Origin: Diadema setosum | Lineage: Eukaryota > Echinodermata > Echinoidea > Diadematoida > Diadematidae | NCBI GenBank assembly: GCA_033980235.1 | Contig: CM067065.1 | Location: forward strand, 28,646,655 to 28,710,654 | Length of the DNA stretch: 64,000 bases | Reading direction: 5' to 3' | Shown here: one piece after another, positions 1 to 11,372 of the stretch | Layout of the letters: every line of letters begins with the position of its first letter | How positions within the stretch are numbered: the first letter of the stretch is position 1 | The notes under the pieces: model-generated | What the model saw: only the letters and a program-made list of their open reading frames with translations | Databases searched by the model: none | Told to the model about the DNA's origin: nothing | Translations under genes and position numbers: made by a program

Positions 1-930
1 CTTCGCAGACAGTTAGAAAGAAAGTCAAGGTCCACAAAACTGGAGATTCACAAGCAGATGTATCATGCACAAAGGCGATGTGTAAATGCCTTGATAAAGG
101 ATGCTATTATAAAGTTACAATATCATTCAAAAAAGAGTACTGATTGTGGGAAAGATTGCAAGAAGTTGTACAAAGTTGCTAGTGCTTTACTTTACCGAAA
201 ACAGCGATCTCCTTTACCAGAACACCTCACTCATGGTGATCAAGTTGAGCTAGCAAATTGTTTTAATCAATATTCGTTGATAAAATTGTGGCAATCCAAC
301 AGAGTTTCCAAACTCATTGTGAACAGCCAAAAGACGTTGTATGTGAAGTCAAGTCAGAATTGAGTGAGTTTCAGTCTGTCACTGTTAATGATATAGAAAA
401 GCTTATTAAGAACTCACTTAGCAAATCATGTGAACTTGATCCAATCCCAACAGATTTAGTTAAGAAGTGTGGTAGAGTTTTAGCACCCGTTATCACAAGA
501 ATCATAAATGCTAGCCTGAGATTAGGTGTAGTTCCACAGGTGTGTAAAAAAACAGTTATTCATCCAACTTTGAAAAAAGCAGGCTTAGATCAGGAGTGTC
601 TCAAAAATTACCGCCCAATTTCAAATTTACCTTATTTGAGTAAATTGCTTGAGAAGGTTGTTTTCTCACAATTGACAACATATCTGCAAGATAATGAATT
701 GTTCGATTCATTTCAATCTGCGTACAAGCCTGGTCATAGTGTAGAAACATTGCTAGTCAACTTAACAGATATTGTGTTCAGAGAATTAGATAATGGTAAC
801 ATCACTGCTCTTATCATGCTTGATATGAGCTCAGCTTTTGACACAGTCGATCATGCTATTCTGATTCAAAGACTGAGATATTTGGGCATCAAAAGAACTG
901 TTCTTGATTGGTTTATATCCTATTACTACT
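1..930 (+). pseudogene. CR1/L2-like LINE ORF2, N-terminal part of reverse transcriptase (broken)
   Basis: Reverse transcriptase of a non-LTR retrotransposon, 5' half. Frame 1 (to 363) carries the linker before the RT, including LPEHLTHGDQVELANCF. A one-base frameshift near 273 moves the reading to frame 3 (288-930). That frame has the fingers motif NYRPISNLP, then QSAYKPGHS and the catalytic motif A as LDMSSAFDTVDH. The reading stops making sense after DWFISY at about 930, and the same protein resumes at 2952, so the element was split by a 2-kb insertion. The LINE reading has no initiator here because the element runs off the window start. The order of motifs fits CR1/L2/Daphne-type LINEs; the exact clade is not resolved. 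The frameshift makes it non-functional. Confidence 0.88.
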
Positions 931-2951
931 ACTACCACACAGGAAAATTGTAAGGCAGAATCAACTGAAATTTATAACAAAAATACAAACAAAAAAGCAC
1001 ATATTAATATTCCTCAATTAATTGATAGATGAGTTATGCTGTGAATTATAACTATTGATTTGCCATTACTTATCCTGTCCTATACTCCTACAGTATTACC
1101 TATTTAGTGAAAGTGCTGATGTAAAGCATGAGAAATTTCATTTTTTCACTTCTGTGGTACTCCTGTGGTACTCCTGTGGTACATAGCTCATGAATATTCA
1201 TAAAAAAAACACTCTAGATTTTAGAAAATACATATATGACTTAAAAAGTCAAAGTATTAATGATGGAACTTACTTTGAACTTTATGAAAGATTGTCTAAT
1301 TATGTTATGTTATTCCCAATATCATAGATATTGTTATTAAAGTGTAATTTCATATCTTGATAATAAAGTATAATCGAGTTAGCAACCATGCATTAATGCT
1401 TTACGGATAGACGGCCATATATATATGTACTGATAGAGTCGATGGCTACCTAGGAATAGAATATGACTATATAGATCTATTATAGGACTATAGATTGCAC
1501 TTGGCCATTAGACTCTCGTTTGAGGTTATATGTTAGGAGTAGGACAGGTTATTAAGTAGAGCCATGTTTGTCCTGAAATCCATCACTCACCTATCAGGAA
1601 TATTCCTTGATATGTGGCTAAAATTCTCCCAGATTTTTTTTTTCGATCTATCCTGTGTGGTACTCTCCTGTGGTACTATGGAAATGCTGTGTGGCACTGC
1701 CCTGTGGTAATGCTGTGTGGTAATGATCGACCTGTGGTACTGTCCTGTGGTACTGTCCCAAAATACCACAGGACAGTTCCTGTGGTACTGTTCTGTGGTA
1801 CTATTCCTGTGGTACTGCCCTACGTCCCAAAATACCACAGGAATTCCTGTGGTACTGCCCTGTGGTACGTCCCAAAATACCACAGGAATTCCTGTGGTAC
1901 TGTCCTGTGGTACTGTCCTGTGGTACTGTTCTGTGGTACCGGTCCTGTGGTACTTTCCTGTGGTACTGCCCTGTGGTACGTCCCAAAATACCACAGGAAT
2001 TCCTGTGGTACTGTCCTGTGGTATGTCCCAAAATACCACAGGACAATTCCTGTGGTACTGTCCTGTGGTACTTTCCTGTGGTACTGTCCTGTGGTACTGT
2101 CCTGTGGTACCGTCCTGTGGTAATTACCACAGGAGTACCACAGGACTTTTTCGTAAGGGAACACTGTACGTAGCTATAGCCCGCGCTCGTAATTCGATTT
2201 TGGGTCGGGTTGACCCGGTTTGAAAATTGATTTTAAAACAATGATTTTCTCTCTTTTATCGAATGGTATAGACAAAGAGCGACAGGTGAGGTATGTTACT
2301 GTTATAACTTGTACTTGAAGTCATATTGGACCTGTTTTATGCAGTTTTGATTTTCGTGGGTTTGCAAATGTGGGCTAGTACCTTTAATTCAAAATAGCAA
2401 AAAGAGGGAGATGGAAAAAAATACGAATTCTGGTGGAAAAATACGGATTTTTTAGCTGCTGAGTACGGATTTGTGCTTCCAAAGCTTGGCAGCTCTGCTG
2501 ATCAATCAACATGATTGTGGCGTGACATGAATGTTTCTAACCTAGACCTTGCAGCTAAAAAAAAAAAAAGAAGAACAGAGAAAGAAAGACAATATGAACA
2601 GACCAGAGTAAGAAATAACAGAAGGGAATGGGAGAGGGACCACACAAAACACCTACGCACACACGCAGGTGCATGACAGGCACAGGCACACACACACACA
2701 CACGCACATACACATTTTGACTGTCCTAAAACCCGTTAGAGACTAAGAACAAGGTATCTCAGGCTTGTGTCTATGGAGGAATGCATGTTATATCTAAATG
2801 AAATCTTCTCCACCAGGTTAATACATGTAATAGACCTCTACTGCTGATTATGACTGAGGGAAACGTGGCTCCCTAAAACTCAATTTGGCTCCCTAAAAAG
2901 GTCCCTGAGGAGCCCGGCTGGCTTCCTAGAAAAAAGTTAAGGTCAAGCCCT
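931..2951. mobile_element. About 2 kb insertion splitting the LINE, of unknown class
   Basis: The LINE reading ends in ...WFISY (tcctat, near 922-927) and resumes as AYLCDRS (gcctac, near 2952), so about 2 kb was added between two adjacent codons. The short similar sequence at the two joins (cctat/cctac) may be a target duplication. The insert has no recognisable protein. It contains scattered copies of ctgtggtactc (1150-1185), the dense array at 1660-2135, a poly-A run at 2558 and a short CA repeat at 2690-2710. The rest (about 1190-1650 and 2140-2950) shows nothing recognisable. Confidence 0.6.
1660..2135. repeat. 13-bp minisatellite with palindromic units (CTGTCCTGTGGTA)
   Basis: Many copies of ctgtcctgtggta lie head to tail. 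They are interspersed with units in the opposite orientation (taccacagga). Where opposite units meet they make perfect palindromes such as TACCACAGGAATTCCTGTGG, repeated at about 1827, 1877, 1990 and 2033. All long open frames here, on both strands, are translations of the repeat and are not genes. Confidence 0.9.
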
Positions 2952-4200
2952 GCCTACTTATGTGATCGATCTCATTATGTCAGAATTGGTGATTCTACCT
3001 CTTGTAAAACTATGACAAAGTTTGGTGTACCTCAAGGTTCTGTTGGAGGCCCACTGCTTTTTCTCTGTATATGCAACCAATTAGTGAAGTATTTCGCAAG
3101 CATTGTATTAGTTATCATTGTTATGCGGATGATATACATCTTTATTTGTCTTTTAAATCCACTGTGTCTTCATCGTCATCCGCCATTGCAAAACTTGAAG
3201 CATGTTTGCAGGACTTGAAAATCTGGCTTACATCCAATGGCCTTAAACTAAATGATGAAAAATCTGAGTTTCTGTTATTTGGCTCAAAGCATATGTTATG
3301 TTAAGTAAAGTTGATCATCAATCATGTCATGTCAACATCGGTAGAACTTGCATTACTCCGTCGAAAACAGCCCGTAATTTAGGTGTCATATTTGATCAGG
3401 AAATGTCATTTCGAAGTCATGTAACTCATATTCAGCGGAATATCCGATATCAGTTGCGTAATCTAATTTTCATAAGGAAATATTTGTCTAAATCTGCAGC
3501 TGAGATACTTATTCATGATTTAATTTCTTCTCGGTTGGATTTTTCGAATTCATTGTTGTGTAATCTTCCAAAAAAAAAAAAAAAGATGTCACAAAACTTC
3601 AACGGTTGCAAAATTCTGCTGCCCGATTGTTAACTGTTACTAATAAGTTTGATTCCGTATCACCAGTTCTCCGTTCATTACATTGGTTACCTGTAGAAAA
3701 AAGGATTATTTTCAAGATTCTGTTATTAGTACATCATTCAGTTCATTCTTTTTCCCCCGTATACATACAATTCTGTTCAAAAATACAATCCGACACGAAG
3801 GCTACGTTCATCATCAGATACATTGTTACTCCAAACACCCAGAGTAAAACATGGATGGGGTGATCATGCTTTTTCTGTTGTGGGACCAAAATTGTGGAAT
3901 CAGTTACCTCTTCAGTTAAGGGAATTTTCATCTACAGAGTCATTCAAATCCAAACTTAAAACTTATCTGTTCCTTTCATACTGAGGATTGTAATTGCTGT
4001 ATGTCATTAATGTTGGATCAATATTGTATTTTAAATTGGTATATGTTGTATTCTTTGTTTGGTATATATATGTTTTGTTGAAATATTTGAATATGTATAT
4101 GCATGTAAATATATGATATCTATTCATATTGAAGCGCCATGAGCACTGGAAAGTGGACCTGTGCGCTATACAAGTAGCCGCTATTTTTATCAATATTATT
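2952..4200 (+). pseudogene. CR1/L2-like LINE ORF2, C-terminal part and 3' end (broken)
   Basis: Continuation of the LINE from 1-930. It reads YLCDRSHYVRIGDSTS, then motif B as KFGVPQGSVGGPLLF. A frameshift follows near 3062, then the catalytic YADD box (about 3125-3136) and the thumb region GLKLNDEKSEFLLFGS. A second frame holds ARNLGVIFD and SSRLDFSNSLL. A poly-A run at 3570-3583 breaks the frame. Then come QNSAARLL and SLHWLPVEKRI, and after another shift the conserved C-terminus GPKLWNQLP and the stop TGA at 3980-3982. A 3' UTR ending in gcgctataca and TTATTATTA follows, typical of L2/CR1 tails. At least three frame breaks make it dead. Confidence 0.88.
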
Positions 4201-4202
4201 AT

Positions 4203-4240
4203 TATGTGTGTGTGTGTGTGTGCGCGCGCGCGCGCGCGCG
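4203..4240. repeat. (TG)n(CG)n microsatellite
   Basis: A run of tg dinucleotides passes into cg dinucleotides directly after the TTA-rich LINE tail. Confidence 0.95.
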
Positions 4241-4463
4241 TGTATGTCTTATCAGTGCCCCGTGTTAGTCACTAGCTTAAGAAGAGGTAGTTCATTTGAC
4301 GTATGGGAGTAGAAAGCTATAGTTTTCCTACTCAGGCCCGCTCATATTGTTAAAGTAAGTTTTGTACACAAGGCAGTGGACAGGGTGTGCATTTTTATAT
4401 GCTATAGTACGGTAGGTAAATGGGGTCTGCGCAAGTAGACCATGCCGGCTGACCACGGCTAGT

Positions 4464-4790
4464 TACTGATCAGTGGGAATCAGTGGGAATGCTGGGGGTG
4501 ATTGTTCCAATTCTTGTGGAATTAATTTAGGAGTACATTATATATCTCTTGTCGTGTGGAAATTATTTGCTTCAGAACGGTCTCATATTCAAGTAATGTG
4601 CAGTTTAATGCCCCGTCACTGTACAGGCATGCTAACCTGGAAACATGAAACTGCACAATACTTGAATATGAGACCATTCTGAAGCAAATACTTTTCACAC
4701 AACACTAGATATATAATGTACTCTTAAATTAATCCCACAAGTATTGGAACAATCATCCCCCGCATTCCCACTGATTCCAAATGATCAGTT
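4464..4790. mobile_element. Short foldback element, arms about 143 bp, loop about 40 bp
   Basis: The left arm (4464-4606) and right arm (4647-4790) are near-perfect reverse complements: for example ggaatgctgggggtgattgt at 4485 matches acaatcatcccccgcattcc at 4750. The loop is 40 bases. No coding capacity. The class is unknown. Confidence 0.85.
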
Positions 4791-5560
4791 AGCCATCCCT
4801 TTTAAGACCGCACTACGGCGGAGGGCCATTGTCAAGTTTCTTTACTTCTGTGGAGGCCGGAAAGAATGATGTGCTGGTAGCTCTCTTGTTTCAAAGTCTT
4901 AATGGGGGACGTCTCTTCCCATCTCTTTTTCTCTAGGCCTGGAAGAGGCGAAAAGAGAGCTAACTTTTTGTAGTAAATGTATACAGTGCACACGCTGGTT
5001 AAAACTTCCTTTGTATACTTTGTTGGCTTTTTATACGCTGGGGAGCCCAGCGTCTTCTCGCCTTAGTTTTTATTTTAGTTTGTGAGCTTACAAAGTGCTT
5101 AATCCATCTTAGGGTTCTGCATCGGGGTCTTCCCCATGTATTTTGTTGAGTGTATTTGAGAGAACGTATATGTAACATATATATAGAGAAATGAATTAAG
5201 TCAATGTGTACTGAAATAAAGTTTGAGTTAATGGGAAACAGTATAGGACATCTGGTGATAGGGTAACTTATAATAGCAGTAAGGGGTAGATTGGAAATTA
5301 TGTTTTATGTAATTTGTCATCGTATGTGAAAATTTTGATTGTTGTGTTTTGCAGAACTGTGTTGATCAAGCCAGATGTCTTCTCCCCCTGCTCTCTATAC
5401 AGGTGTAATATCTCGCAAGGTTAGGGACCTGTCCTTGCATCGTCACCTCCTTTTTGTTAAGTGAACGCCCCCTGCATCCCCTTACCCACAAGCAGGCTAC
5501 GACTATACACATAGGAGCAAGTGCGCTGTTAGTTGTCGCGCTGGCAAAGAAACACGGGCG
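4791..5560. other. No gene seen
   Basis: About 770 bp without a recognisable protein or RNA. A possible polyadenylation signal AATAAA lies at about 5215. Exon 1 of MCT copy 1 was looked for here by comparison with 43015-43228 and was not seen. Confidence 0.5.
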
Positions 5561-5561
5561 T

Positions 5562-5562
<1 letters not shown>

Positions 5563-5609
<47 letters not shown>

Positions 5610-5620
5610 TACATATATAT
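5563..5620. repeat. (AT)n tract next to a MITE
   Basis: An alternating AT run with a few interruptions, directly abutting the left end of the ATGAAGAG MITE. The same arrangement recurs at 45825-45910. Confidence 0.95.
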
Positions 5621-5871
5621 ATGAAGAGTTTGTTTGCAAAAACTGATAAGTCCATATTTGTCAAATGGAGATATTTGCGATTAAAGGTCAAGAAAAATAG
5701 AGAGAATAATAAGAAAATTTTTGCTTCTTTTGACCATAACTTCAAAAATGTACCTTTATATGTAGTGACCAATATATCATTTAAAAGGTATTATTTTGTA
5801 CTTTTCGACAGAGATCGTACTTCAAAATCTTCAAAAATTGACTTATCGGTTTTTGCAAACAAACTCTTCAT
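5621..5871 (+). mobile_element. ATGAAGAG-type MITE, copy 1 (about 251 bp)
   Basis: The terminal inverted repeats are about 36 bp: ATGAAGAGTTTGTTTGCAAA... at the left and ...TTTGCAAACAAACTCTTCAT at the right, continuing through the tgataagtccat/acttatcggt motif. Two relatives occur at 45911-46163 (inverted) and 46800-47051. The copies lie in AT-rich sequence, so the target is probably TA. The open frame inside is not conserved as protein and is not a gene. Confidence 0.85.
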
Positions 5872-6422
5872 ATATACACTGTGGAAAAGTGTGAACCGAG
5901 AGAAGACACTCTCAAGTACAGGGTTTATTTGTCTATTCAAGCGCTTACTCTTTACCAAACCGTTCTAGCTGTGCGATGAATTGGACAAAAACAGGATGTA
6001 AACCACTGGAACAACAACAATGAAGGGATTATCAGATTGAGTTGGAATTGAGCATGCTCTATTACCACGTTTTGGCCATGATTGATGAAAACTTTTAAAA
6101 CAGTAGTGTTATCTCTTCAAAAATTATCAGCCTTGAAAGTGAAGAGTGTGCGAAGGGTTATCAAGAAATGAAAAAGAGCCTGCAATATATACCTGATCTC
6201 ACTACTCTACAAAAAAGGGTTGACGAAAAATTGCTGAAATTGCACTTTCCCCTTCATTTTATGACGCCAAACATAAGAGTGATGTAGAAGAAGGGTAGCT
6301 CTTTCAGAAAATATGAACAATTTAATATTGACTGGGTTGTGCCGTTGCACCTTCTTTGAGTCCCTACGTAAAATCAAAGGGTGCGACTGCGACTTTTTGT
6401 TCGTTTTGTGATGCACGGTCAC
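5872..6422. mobile_element. GTGACC-TIR MITE, 5'-truncated copy
   Basis: It matches the interiors of 13013-14645 and 27759-28446, for example ccactggaacaacaacaatg. It ends in the terminal sequence gtgatgcacggtcac at 6408-6422. The opposite terminus is missing; the homology starts next to the ATGAAGAG MITE. Confidence 0.8.
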
Positions 6423-6613
6423 ATTATATGAAGTTTTATATACATAATATAAATATATACATTCCTGTTCGCAGTAACGAATTTTAGATATAGCGAAGTA
6501 ACTGGCAGTCCCAATGACTTCGTTATAATTGGAATGCTAAGCGTCCATGCGCATTCTACTCAATGCGGGCTTAACGGGTCGAAATTCTTTTGTCGTTTGA
6601 ACAAATTACCTAG

Positions 6614-6754
6614 CTCCAGCAGCGTACCTTCTCCTGCGAGTGATGAATGCAAGATGCGTCGCTGTCTCGGGTGGACTTCTGACGGCCATTCCAATAATGT
6701 GTGTTCCAGCAGTGGAGAGTGTGGTTGCCCTGGGCTTGCTGATGGCGATATCAG
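6614..6754 (+). CDS. MCT-like transporter copy 1, exon 2 (TM3-TM4 region)
   Basis: Exon of an SLC16 monocarboxylate-transporter-like membrane protein. It is 141 bp, preceded by the acceptor ...ttacctag and followed by the donor gtaaag, with phase 1 at both ends. It reads through without a stop, with a block from LLLRVMNAR through GGLLTAI and CVPAVESVV to LLMAIS. This matches the CxxVxxxGGLL stretch of MCTs. The paralogous exon at 48555-48695 has the same length, phases and splice sites. It joins in frame to 9568. The first exon, which should supply TM1-TM2, is not in the window: it lies upstream of position 1 or has been lost. Confidence 0.85.
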
Positions 6755-6798
6755 GTAAAGTCACTGCAATGATGACGAAGTGGCGTTTGTGCTAAATT

Positions 6799-8513
6799 GC
6801 TGGGTTTATAGTGACCTCGTCTACAGCCACTATGTCTATTTTCCAATTGGTCTACTGGCATATCGTCTATTACCGATTCGTCTAATACCCATTTGGTCTA
6901 CAACTCGTTTTGTCCAGTACCCATATTGTCTAATAGTCACTTTGCCCACTACCCGTACTGTCTAATACCCAACTCGTCTAAGGAGCATTTCGTCTACAAA
7001 ACAATTGATCTAATAGCCAAATCGTCTACACTCACAATGTCTATTTGCCATGTCGTCTAATATCTATTTTGTCTACTACAAGATAGTCTACTCCCACCTC
7101 GTCTACAAGTCATTTAGTCTACATTCACTTTGTCTAGTTATCATATCGTCCAACCCTTAGTTTGTCCATACCCAATATGGTCTATACCCATCTGGTCTAC
7201 TCCCAACTCGTCTACTCCCAATTGGTCTACTCCGGCCAACTGGTCTACTCCCAACTGGTCTACTCCCAATTGGTCTACTCCCAATTGGTCTACTCCCAAC
7301 TTGTCTACTCCCAATTGGTCTATACTCGTCTATACCCAATTGGTGTACTCCCAACTGATATAGTTTTACTCTCAACAATTTACCCAAACTGATCATTTCC
7401 ATCTGGTCATGCTAATAATGAATATACCATTTTGTCTAGTGTCCAGTCCGTCTCACTGTCATGAACTATTCATATTAAACCCTGCCCTTGATTAGCACAA
7501 AAATCAATATTAGACTATTCTAGTTGTTAATTATTCCGCACATGCTGAATATAAAGACATACTAATCAATAGTGAGACATGACTATCCAGTCTACATTCT
7601 GGCCGTAAAATAACTAAATAATGATAAACTATCTCAGTTACCATCCTCCATCACAAACGAATTGTCAGTCATACGAAACAGAATTACATTTCGACCGACC
7701 ACCCCAGTCCTACCGTGGAGTGTTGAAGTTTGGACATATAAATGCTGCATGATTGCTTCTGATATAAATTACACATCCACCACAAAAATAACACAGCAAG
7801 TTTTTCACACTGTGACATTATCTTTTTTTCCGAAAAAATTGTCATAATTAGAACATAAAGATTTAAACCAAATGGGGAACCAAGAGTGTTCGACCTATTT
7901 CACTGGGAAAAAAGAAACTGGATGAAGTAGACTTAAATAACAACAACAAAAAAAAAACTATAACTAGTAGTAGACTAGTTGGGAGTAGACTAGTTGGCAG
8001 TAGACGAGTTGGCAGTAGATGAGTTGGCAGTAGACGAGTTGGGTGTAGACTAGTTGGGAGTAGACGAGTTGGCAGTAGACGAGTTGGCAGTAGACGAGTT
8101 GGCAGTAGACCAATTGGGTGTAGACCAGTTGGGATTAGACCAATTGGGAGTAGACCAGTTGGCAGTAGACCAGTTGGGAGTAGACTGACTGGTTATTAGA
8201 CTAATTGACTATTAGACAATGAGTTGTAGACCAATTGGCTATAAGACAAAATGAGCTGTAGACTATTATTCATAGACCTTATGATTAATAGACGAAATGG
8301 TCAATAGACATAATGGGTGTTAGACGAAATATGACTTAGACAAATTGGACATTAGATAAAATGGCTAGTAGACGAAATGACAATTAGACTAATTATTGTC
8401 ATATAGACAAAATGGTTGGTAGACGAGTTGGTAGTAGACGAAGTGAGTTTAGACGAGATGGCATTAGACTAGGTGGACAGTGGACAGGGTGGTTGTAGAC
8501 GAGGTGCCAATTT
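6799..8513. mobile_element. TU-like foldback element with 15-bp tandem-repeat arms, in MCT copy 1 intron
   Basis: The left arm (about 6830-7400) is a degenerate tandem array of tggtctactcccaat. The right arm (about 7965-8510) is the same unit in reverse complement (attgggagtagacca). About 550 bp of non-repetitive sequence lies between (7400-7965). The outer ends are also inverted (cctcgtctac / gtagacgagg). The flanks gctaaatt (6791-6798) and accaaatt (8514-8521) look like an 8-bp target duplication. The paralogous intron at about 48735 has the uninterrupted site. Sea-urchin TU foldbacks are known to have arms of 15-bp tandem repeats. The long open frames here are repeat translations, not genes. 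Confidence 0.82.
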
Positions 8514-8521
8514 ACCAAATT

Positions 8522-9567
8522 ACTGATAGGGAGCTTTAGATATGCGGTGCAAACATTTGAGACGATGATTGCTATCGACGTTCTCCTCTCTCATTGCGTC
8601 GTGTTGAAAACTAACTTTGATTTGATACAAGGAGACGCAATCTATGAACAATAAAATGCCGCCCCCCCCCCCCCCCCCCCCGTATGATCAGTGAATGAAG
8701 AAGCTCCCTACGACGTGAATTGTACGGACGTAAAATGCAGAACGCATAGTGAAAACTAGTTTCATCAGACGACGCGAGCAATAAATACAGTGGCTGCGCC
8801 CCCTCCTCATTTGCTGCAAGGCAATAAAAATAAAAATAAAAGACCCCCCCCCCAAAAAAAAAAAAAAAAAAAAACAACTCTTCTTTACGGAATACCTCGA
8901 TCCGCACCTGGAATACACCGACTTTGATAGGCGATTTTGCGCATGCTCAGAACAGATTTTGTTTTCCCCCTCTGACCGTCCCCGTCACGAAAATCTAAAG
9001 CTGCGTAATAATTGTAGCGAAGAGAATTGCTGGGAAGACTTCGTTGAATCAGAGCTACAGAGCAGATAGTTGATTGTGGTATTACCATTTTTCTTTATAC
9101 CGTAACTCCCTTTAACTGTTATTGTCATTATCACTACAGTTTAAGTTTATCATTGTTAGTTGAGTTAATTGTTGTGTAATTGAATCTTAACAGGAGTACA
9201 GGGACACGATGCAGTCAATTACATTGTAACGTTCGAAATTTCAGAAGTTACAGACAGAAATATTGCCAGTGATCCCCATTATTATGCGACTACTCCCACA
9301 GAAAAACACAATACCAGGTTGGAGATGGCAGTCTTTGAAATGGTGCAGGCTAATCTACACGTGGTATAATCACTTGGGGGGGGGGGGGGGGGATTGAGGG
9401 GGCATAGCCGGTAAGTCCTTACCCCAGCCGAACCCTGCCCTCTCTTTTTCTCCATATATCTTTACGTTGTGCAAGAAGTTTGGTGAGGATATCACAGACG
9501 AAAGATTTGGTGCCGATCATTTCATATTGATTAAAACTTAACGCTCTTCACCATACCTATTTTGCAG
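8522..9567. other. Rest of MCT copy 1 intron; poly-C, poly-A and poly-G tracts, no gene
   Basis: Contains a poly-C run at about 8657-8680, poly-C followed by poly-A at 8843-8873 and poly-G at 9377-9392. No protein or RNA was recognised. The intron ends in the acceptor ttttgcag at 9560-9567. Confidence 0.7.
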
Positions 9568-10401
9568 GTTGTGGAATGTCCATCTCAACTCTGGCTTTCT
9601 CGATAACACTGAACGAGTACTTCACACAATCGTTTGCGTTTTACCACGTGGTAACCCTGTGTGGCGTGGCAGTCGGGACGTTTTCCCTGCCTTTGTTGAT
9701 TGAGAAGTGCTACGAAGCTTATGGCTTTAGCGGGGTATATCTAATCATGGGTGGAATTTGCCTCAATACAGTCCCATGTGCTGCTGCAGTTAGGAGTCCG
9801 ACAGACTGTGTGACGTCACAGACGTCTTCCCCTGTGATGGGTGAGGAATCTTCCTTCATCGATGTGAAGAACAATGAAACGGAACCTGAAAAGCCACTGG
9901 ACACCCAGTCCATCTGGGATTCACTTGTGAACAGGTGGAAAAAGAACATCTTCATTCAAGAACCTATATTCGCTATATTGTCCCCTGGATCGGTATTGAT
10001 CTGCTTCCTGATATACGCCTGGTACCTCTTTTTGATACCTCGTCTGGAGTGGATCGGGATCGAACCTTCGCGCTCCGTCTACCTCGCTAGTCTAGCCGGC
10101 ATTGCGGGCTTCGCGGGACTGGTTACCCTCATGTTTATACGGAAGTTCACTGACTCGGTTCTTCCAAATTTGGTGTGGTCTATTCTTGCCGCCCTCATCC
10201 TTTTTGCTGCACAATTCAATGACACATTCGGGTACCAAGCAGTTTTGTCGTTCGGGCAAGGCTTCATCATAATTTCCATCAATGCGGCAGCACTGACAAT
10301 GACGAAGGCGTCTGTCATGCATGAGGAAAACATGCCCGCTGCATTGACGGTGACTAACTTTTTAGTCGGAGGAGGAATACTCATGGGAGACACTTTTTCA
10401 G
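9568..10401 (+). CDS. MCT-like transporter copy 1, exon 3 (TM4 to TM11)
   Basis: The main coding exon of an SLC16/MCT-like transporter, 834 bp, phase 1 at both ends (acceptor ttttgcag, donor gtaatt). From exon 2 it continues as AIS-G-CGMSISTLAF. Then come several membrane segments and a polar central loop (about SPTDCVTSQ to NRWKKNIF), where MCTs have their TM6-TM7 loop. Further membrane segments follow (LICFLIYAWYLFLIP, YLASLAGIAGFAGLVTLMFI, GQGFIIISINAAALTM). Members of the family carry lactate, pyruvate or related solutes across the plasma membrane; the substrate here cannot be told. In the TM5 stretch (EYFTQSFAFYHVV) the arginines usual in the family's second signature are absent. The ATG at 9576 is internal and not the gene start. 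The paralogue is at 50267-51106. Confidence 0.9.
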
Positions 10402-10579
10402 GTAATTTATAAGCGTGGTAAGACTACAAACCTGAAAGTTCCAGTACATAGAAAACATATCAGAAGAGCTACATATTGACTACGTTGGCCCTAAATCAGC
10501 CTAACTATTTGCCTGAATAAAATATTTTGTGTGTAACAAAATATTTCATTCAGGCAAATTCCAGCAGTCTTAGAAAAAA

Positions 10580-11045
10580 GTTTGTCTAATCGGAATTTTG
10601 AATTTTCTATTATCGGCATAACAGAAACATGCTTCGCGTCGACTCCCCCCCCCCCCCCCTTTTTTTTTTGTTTTTTATTTGAGTTTTTTTTTTTTTTTTT
10701 GAGGGGGTTGGGATTTTTTTTTTTGAGGGTTGTTTTGTTTTGTTTTGTTTTGTTTTTTCTTTCCTTTTTTTCATTCGCGGTTTCAACATGATAAGGTCTG
10801 ATCGTGTACCCGGCCGAGGAGGTGGTGTCGCAATCTATGTCAGCGATTCCCCTATATATTCAGGGTTAGGGACGAACGTCACGTTGATGGAGCAATGGAT
10901 CTATCCATAGAAATCTTAAACTTAAATGACAACGGTAAAAACGATATTGTTGGCGTGATTCATAGACCTATCCAATTTTCTGCTTATACATTTTTTTAGA
11001 GAATCTAGATTCCTGCCGCACTGATGTGTCTCAAATAAAAACATC
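10580..11045 (+). pseudogene. LINE endonuclease remnant in MCT copy 1 intron 3
   Basis: It reads NFEFSIIGITET, an APE-type endonuclease motif of LINE ORF2. After C/T homopolymers it continues as VPGRGGGVAIYVSDS and GVIHRPI. It is the degraded counterpart of 51310-51973 in the paralogous intron. Compared with that copy it has lost the GDLNIN and later endonuclease segment, the gap lying at the poly-C run near 11045. Confidence 0.8.
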
Positions 11046-11372
11046 ACCCCCCCCCCCCTCCGATAAACACACGCATGCACGTTGTATGAAATGTTCCTCC
11101 CACTCCCCCCCCCCCCACCCTCGAATGAAACTTAACTGAAGTATAATCGCTGATGAATGAGCCTCTTTGAGTTCACGTGTAGAACTCAAAACTTATTTTG
11201 TGTCATTATGTTTGTACACGGTGTGCAGCGGGTATAGAGAGAAGGATGCTTAGGCCTAACGTATGATAACCAATGCACACATTCGATTCTTCATTAGATT
11301 TCTTTGTCTGACAAAAGGCGCGTCATTAATTTAATTTCTCTGTTTGTTTGTTTTTTTATTATTCTATCGAAG
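11046..11372. other. MCT copy 1 intron 3, 3' part
   Basis: Poly-C tracts at about 11047 and 11106, then sequence homologous to 52206-52517 (for example cgataaacacacgcat). It ends in the acceptor ctatcgaag. Confidence 0.7.

Noticed and set aside
1587..2223. Long overlapping open frames of 100-170 codons on both strands
   Set aside because: They are translations of the 13-bp GTGGTAC minisatellite, with repetitive residues in every frame.
5621..5968. 115-codon frame with lysine-rich N-terminus
   Set aside because: It lies in the ATGAAGAG MITE, and other copies do not keep it as a gene.
4259..6470. Missing exon 1 of MCT copy 1
   Set aside because: Looked for the DGGIPKSFGV-encoding stretch and its flanks; nothing similar is present.
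6531..6758. 74-codon plus frame starting at 6534 as a cysteine-rich secreted protein
   Set aside because: It overlaps MCT exon 2 in another frame, and the exon frame is the one conserved with the paralogue and the family.
7130..7402. Proteins rich in STPNW or VYSQL and RPIGS repeats
   Set aside because: They are shadows of the 15-bp array in the TU-like foldback arm.
10079..10393. Minus-strand open frames across MCT exon 3
   Set aside because: Antisense shadows of a strongly supported coding exon.
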